This document shows, in pieces, positions 61,112 to 64,000 of a stretch of DNA of 64,000 nt. This DNA is from Bacillota bacterium (lineage in GTDB: Bacteria > Bacillota > Clostridia > Oscillospirales > Acutalibacteraceae): assembly GCA_023418995.1 (NCBI GenBank), contig JAEZYP010000070.1:1-64000 (forward strand), written 5' to 3'. The notes below the pieces were generated by a model, which saw only the letters and a list, made by a program, of their open reading frames with translations, was not told where the DNA came from and ran no database searches. The translations under genes and the position numbers were made by a program. Every line of letters starts with the position of its first letter. The stretch's first letter is position 1.

Positions 61112-62008
61112 TCAAATCGATTTTTCATTCACCACGGTAATGGTAAAGGAAACCGATTTGCTCTGTTTCTCTTGCAGTAGATAGACCCCGCGCTTCTCTT
61201 CAAAGATATCACCCTCGTCGCTGCAGGTAGACAATCCGCTCCAAGGCTCCAGCGCAACAAATGGTCCGTTGTTTGCGCTGGACCAAAGCAGGAAATAATC
61301 AAAATCCGCAAAGCTGACCTGCACACCGCGGCCTGTTCCGGGGTTGTAGAGCTTTGCCCTTCTGGATTTCAAGCGGTCAAATATCAGCGCATCCACCTGA
61401 AACAGGGAATGGTCCATTTTTAATATCTTGCTGCGATCAAGGATACGGGAACGCACTGAAACATCCACCAGACCCGTGGAAGGCACCGATGCAGGGCAGT
61501 CCGCGGTCTCCTCCTGCTCAAACTCCACCACATAATCCTCAAAAGCCTCATCACCGGTAAGCGGGCAGTTAAATCCCGGATGTCCGCCGATTTGAAACGG
61601 CATTTCTTCCTTCGTTTGATTGATCACGGTATATTCCGTTATTACATCCCTGCCGGAAAGGATATACCGTATTTTTAACTGAAAGTCATAAGGATACCTT
61701 TGTAAGGTTTCCGCATTCGAGCGAATTGAAAAAGTAATGGAGTCATCGGTTTTTTCCAGCATTTCAAATTCCAGCTTCCGTACGACTCCATGGCGTTCCA
61801 TACCGCAGGCTTTGTTTCCGCCGATTACCGCTTTCTTATCCCGAAGGCTGCCTACGATTGGAAAAAGCACCGGTGCCTGTCCGCCCCAGTAGGCGCTGTT
61901 TCCCTGCCAAAGATACTCTATTCCGTTTTTGTCTTTTATCGATGTCAGCTGCCCTCCGAAGGTATCAAACTGCACCGTTAATTCGCTGTTTTCCAGAATA
62001 TATTTCAC
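61112..62008 (-). CDS. Aldose 1-epimerase (LacX/GalM-like)
   Basis: This 298-residue galactose mutarotase-fold protein converts anomers of an aldose or sugar phosphate. MKYILENSELTVQFDTFGGQLTSIKDKNGIEYLWQG is the LacX-like N-terminus, and H144 or so in IGGHPGFNCPL and the E in FVALEPWSGLS are the expected catalytic pair. The start is GTG with AAGGAG ten bases upstream. A mutarotase beside the FucU-type one in the same regulon suggests that the pathway handles a free sugar. Confidence 0.9.
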   Translation of the reverse strand: MKYILENSELTVQFDTFGGQLTSIKDKNGIEYLWQGNSAYWGGQAPVLFPIVGSLRDKKAVIGGNKACGMERHGVVRKLEFEMLEKTDDSITFSIRSNAETLQRYPYDFQLKIRYILSGRDVITEYTVINQTKEEMPFQIGGHPGFNCPLTGDEAFEDYVVEFEQEETADCPASVPSTGLVDVSVRSRILDRSKILKMDHSLFQVDALIFDRLKSRRAKLYNPGTGRGVQVSFADFDYFLLWSSANNGPFVALEPWSGLSTCSDEGDIFEEKRGVYLLQEKQSKSVSFTITVVNEKSI

Positions 62009-62039
62009 TTTCTTTTTTCTCCTTTTAAAAAAATATAAA

Positions 62040-62049
62040 GAAACGTTTC
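62040..62049. promoter_or_regulatory. GAAACGTTTC operator at epimerase-LacI promoter
   Basis: GAAACGTTTC is a perfect palindrome five bases after the -10 box, as at the kinase promoter. Confidence 0.7.
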
Positions 62050-62054
62050 GTTTT

Positions 62055-62083
62055 ATTTTATTCTAAATTTTATTGGATGTCAA
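62055..62083 (-). promoter_or_regulatory. Predicted sigma-A promoter of epimerase-LacI operon
   Basis: On the minus strand TTGACA (62078-62083) and TAAAAT (62055-62060) are 17 bp apart. Confidence 0.7.
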
Positions 62084-62164
62084 ATAGTTTAGCGTATAAC
62101 AAAGCCCCAGGCCGCTATTTTGACGCAAGACCCGCGGCAGCCTGACGGGATTGCAAAAACGGCA

Positions 62165-62203
62165 ACAGGGGTCTGCTCCCTCACGGAGAGAGCAGACCCC
62201 TGT
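62165..62203. terminator. Strong terminator after MATE gene
   Basis: ACAGGGGTCTGCTC and GAGCAGACCCCTGT form a perfect 14-bp stem with an 11-base loop. A T-run follows on both strands (ATTTTT on plus, GTTTTT on minus), so it serves the MATE gene ending at 62267. Confidence 0.85.
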
Positions 62204-62266
62204 ATTTTTCGGCGCAAGAGCTGTACCTGGTTTAGTCCTACGAGACTGGTTTCATCGTTACATTCT

Positions 62267-63640
62267 TTAAGCGGAAATCGGAGCTTCCGCCCCTACCTTT
62301 TTCAGCCTTTTATATTCCATAGCGACCATAGCGGCAGAAAGAATTGCGACAACCCCATCCGTCAGAGGGCTGGTTGCCCATATTCCCTGAACGCCCAGTA
62401 TATTGGGCAGCAAAACTGCCAGCGGAACAAATAAAACGACTTGGCGAAGAATAACCAGCACGCTCGCTTTTCCGCCTTTTCCAACCGCTTGAAAAAGTGT
62501 TATGGACATAATCACAATTCCGGCAACAGGAAAAATGGAGAACATCAGCCGGAAATTGTCTATTCCCTGCGCAACAATGGCGGCATCCTTAATAAACAAT
62601 GACAGCACCGCGCTTGGGAAAAGTTGAATCGGCACCCAAAAGCAAAGCCCAAGTAAGGTCGCTCCGATAAAAAAGGTATTGGCCGCCTTACTAACCCGGT
62701 CATACTGCTTCGCACCGTAATTTGTCCCTGCAATCGGCTGCAGACCCTGACTCATTCCCCATAGCGGGATAAAGGAAAAAGCCATGACGCGCAAAGCCGC
62801 TCCGATAAGGATAATCTGGGTATCCCCGCCATAACGGGAGCCAACGTTGTAGAGCACCGTCAGCTGCACAAGGGTCATGACCTGCATCATCATAGCGGAT
62901 ACGCCAACAGAAAGTACTTTGGGAACCAGAGCGGGCGCGAGGCGAATACCGTGAAACCGTACCGTATTGCTTTTCTTAATAAAATAGTGAAGCGTTAATA
63001 TTACTTGGACGGACTGTGCAATGATATTGGCAAAGGCCGCGCCTTCCAGACCCCGCTCTCCCCATGTCAAAATAAAAACGGGAGATAAAATCATATCAAT
63101 CACGGCGCCAATTCCCATCAATACCATGGCGCGCTTCATCAGACCCTGCGCCCGCAGAATCATGTTTGCACTTTGTGCAAAATTCACCAACACAGACCCT
63201 GCAAATATCACACGCATATAGCGAACGCCAAGCTCCAGAATCTCGCCTTCCGCTCCGCTGAGGAACAAAAACTGCCTGGTAAAAACCACGCCAACAACGG
63301 TTGAAATGACGGATAAGACAAGCACCATAACGGAAAGGTTACCCATTATTCTATTGATCGTTTCGGTATCCTTTTTCCCGATGGCTCTGGATAGTACAGA
63401 GGATGACCCCACCCCAATCAACGTAGCAATGCCGCTGTTAATCAGGGTAAAGGGATACACAACCGAAATAGCGCCCATCGCGTTAGGGCTAATCAGCTGC
63501 CCGACATAAACCGCATCAACGAGTGAATACAATCCTATGACCAGCATTCCAACAATCGCCGGAAGGCTGAGTTTTACCATCAGCTGAAACGGGGTTTCTT
63601 CCAACAGGGCTGCTCGCATATCTTTTTTTGTGGGATACAT
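62267..63640 (-). CDS. MATE-family efflux transporter
   Basis: This 457-residue membrane protein has about twelve hydrophobic helices in two repeated halves. PFQLMVKLSLPAIVGMLVIGLYSLVDAVYVGQLISPNAMGAIS is the typical N-terminal half start, and GMSQGLQPIAGTNYGAKQYDRVSKA is the equivalent loop of the second half. The family exports drugs or metabolites by Na+ or H+ antiport. ATG 63640 has AAAGGAGGAG upstream. It is not clearly linked to the sugar operons. Confidence 0.93.
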   Translation of the reverse strand: MYPTKKDMRAALLEETPFQLMVKLSLPAIVGMLVIGLYSLVDAVYVGQLISPNAMGAISVVYPFTLINSGIATLIGVGSSSVLSRAIGKKDTETINRIMGNLSVMVLVLSVISTVVGVVFTRQFLFLSGAEGEILELGVRYMRVIFAGSVLVNFAQSANMILRAQGLMKRAMVLMGIGAVIDMILSPVFILTWGERGLEGAAFANIIAQSVQVILTLHYFIKKSNTVRFHGIRLAPALVPKVLSVGVSAMMMQVMTLVQLTVLYNVGSRYGGDTQIILIGAALRVMAFSFIPLWGMSQGLQPIAGTNYGAKQYDRVSKAANTFFIGATLLGLCFWVPIQLFPSAVLSLFIKDAAIVAQGIDNFRLMFSIFPVAGIVIMSITLFQAVGKGGKASVLVILRQVVLFVPLAVLLPNILGVQGIWATSPLTDGVVAILSAAMVAMEYKRLKKVGAEAPISA

Positions 63641-63666
63641 TAATTCTCCTCCTTTAATCTGTTAGA

Positions 63667-63717
63667 TATAGTCGATTAACTCCAAAACCAACCAGTCTTT
63701 GGGGTTAATTGACTATA
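63667..63717. repeat. Long inverted repeat upstream of MATE gene
   Basis: A 20-base arm (63667-63686) and its inverted partner (63698-63717) pair with two mismatches that can form G-U pairs in RNA. The loop is 11 bases. It lies in the leader between the binding-protein and MATE genes and could be an operator for a MATE regulator or an RNA element. Confidence 0.55.
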
Positions 63718-63721
63718 AATT

Positions 63722-63744
63722 GCAGCGCTATTTACCGGCGCTGC
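63722..63744 (-). terminator. Small GC-rich hairpin after binding-protein gene
   Basis: GCAGCGC and GCGCTGC form a 7-bp stem with a 9-base loop, six bases downstream of the binding-protein stop codon. On the minus strand it is followed by AATTTATA, so termination would be moderate. Confidence 0.5.
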
Positions 63745-63750
63745 GGAAGC

Positions 63751-64000
63751 TTATTTCGCTTTTAGAGAAAGAACATCGAAGAAATATGGTGTTCTCGTAA
63801 AGGTATACCCCGCAATTTTATTTGTGTTATATACAATCATATCCTTTTGATAGGTCAGCGGAATATCAATTGCATTGCCGAGATTATAGTTAAAAAGATA
63901 AGTATAGGTTTTTTTGATCTCCTTTTCGTCCGTCATATTTACCAGTTTTTTGATTGCCGCAAAAAACTCATCGGAATCACTCAGACCTTTCAGGGAAGCC
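63751..64000 (-). CDS. Family 5 extracellular solute-binding protein, C-terminus only
   Basis: The frame is open from the window edge at 64000 to a stop at 63751, giving 82 residues that end FTRTPYFFDVLSLKAK. The segments NAIDIPLTYQKDMIVYNTNKI and GYTFTRTPYFFDV match the C-terminus of nickel/oligopeptide-type binding proteins (SBP_bac_5). The N-terminal bulk lies outside the window; the ATG at 63936 is internal and not a real start. Substrate unknown. Confidence 0.8.
   Translation of the reverse strand, partial: ASLKGLSDSDEFFAAIKKLVNMTDEKEIKKTYTYLFNYNLGNAIDIPLTYQKDMIVYNTNKIAGYTFTRTPYFFDVLSLKAK

Noticed and set aside
1..64000. tRNA, rRNA, CRISPR array, prophage or intact transposon
   Set aside because: None was recognised on reading both strands; only a possible IS end at 18047-18190 was seen.

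Overview
The window looks like part of a fermentative Clostridia (Bacillota) chromosome, probably an Oscillospiraceae or Acutalibacteraceae relative. The reasons are the strong AGGAGG-type ribosome binding sites, lipoprotein sugar-binding proteins, YesM/YesN two-component pair, ROK and LacI repressors, DUF3793 with flavodoxin, and split transketolases. It is almost entirely carbohydrate uptake and catabolism. No rRNA, tRNA, CRISPR or intact mobile element was seen.

Region A (1-12067, minus strand) runs LacI regulator, Rbs-type ABC importer (ATPase, permease, binding protein), zinc dehydrogenase, SDR, split transketolase, second zinc dehydrogenase, FGGY kinase and a partial DUF4867 protein. 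It fits import of a polyol or unusual pentose, oxidation to a ketose, phosphorylation and transketolase cleavage. Region B (12510-16499, plus strand) is divergent from A: PfkB kinase, class II aldolase, rhamnulokinase-like kinase and DeoR regulator. It has no importer of its own and may depend on A. A flavodoxin/DUF3793 pair (16656-17732) follows, under three copies of a metal-repressor-like operator.

Region C (18227-28303) is an L-arabinose system: LacI repressor, furanose-type importer (YtfQ, YtfR, YtfT and YjfF-like), ribulokinase-type kinase, AraA and AraD. Region D (28551-38409, minus strand) encodes two transaldolase-family proteins, a fucose-isomerase-like protein, RpiB, an M24 peptidase-fold protein without metal ligands, a second split transketolase, an iron alcohol dehydrogenase, an EamA-type exporter and a ROK repressor. 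Region E (38568-42812) is a sulfonate/nitrate/taurine-type ABC importer with two different ATPases and two different permeases. D and E share a candidate ROK operator and together resemble a sulfosugar or sulfonate-linked sugar pathway. This is the most interesting part of the window.

Region F (43330-53682, minus strand) holds a chemoreceptor, YesN-type regulator, a second Rbs-type importer, a sensing binding protein and a YesM-type kinase. Region G (53988-62008) holds a class II aldolase, PfkB kinase, FGGY kinase, galactitol-1-phosphate dehydrogenase-like enzyme, aldo/keto reductase and FucU-type mutarotase, then a LacI repressor and an aldose epimerase on the other strand. F and G share a GAAACGTTTC operator placed over several promoters, so they appear to be one regulon. 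The window ends with a MATE transporter and the C-terminus of a family 5 solute-binding protein.
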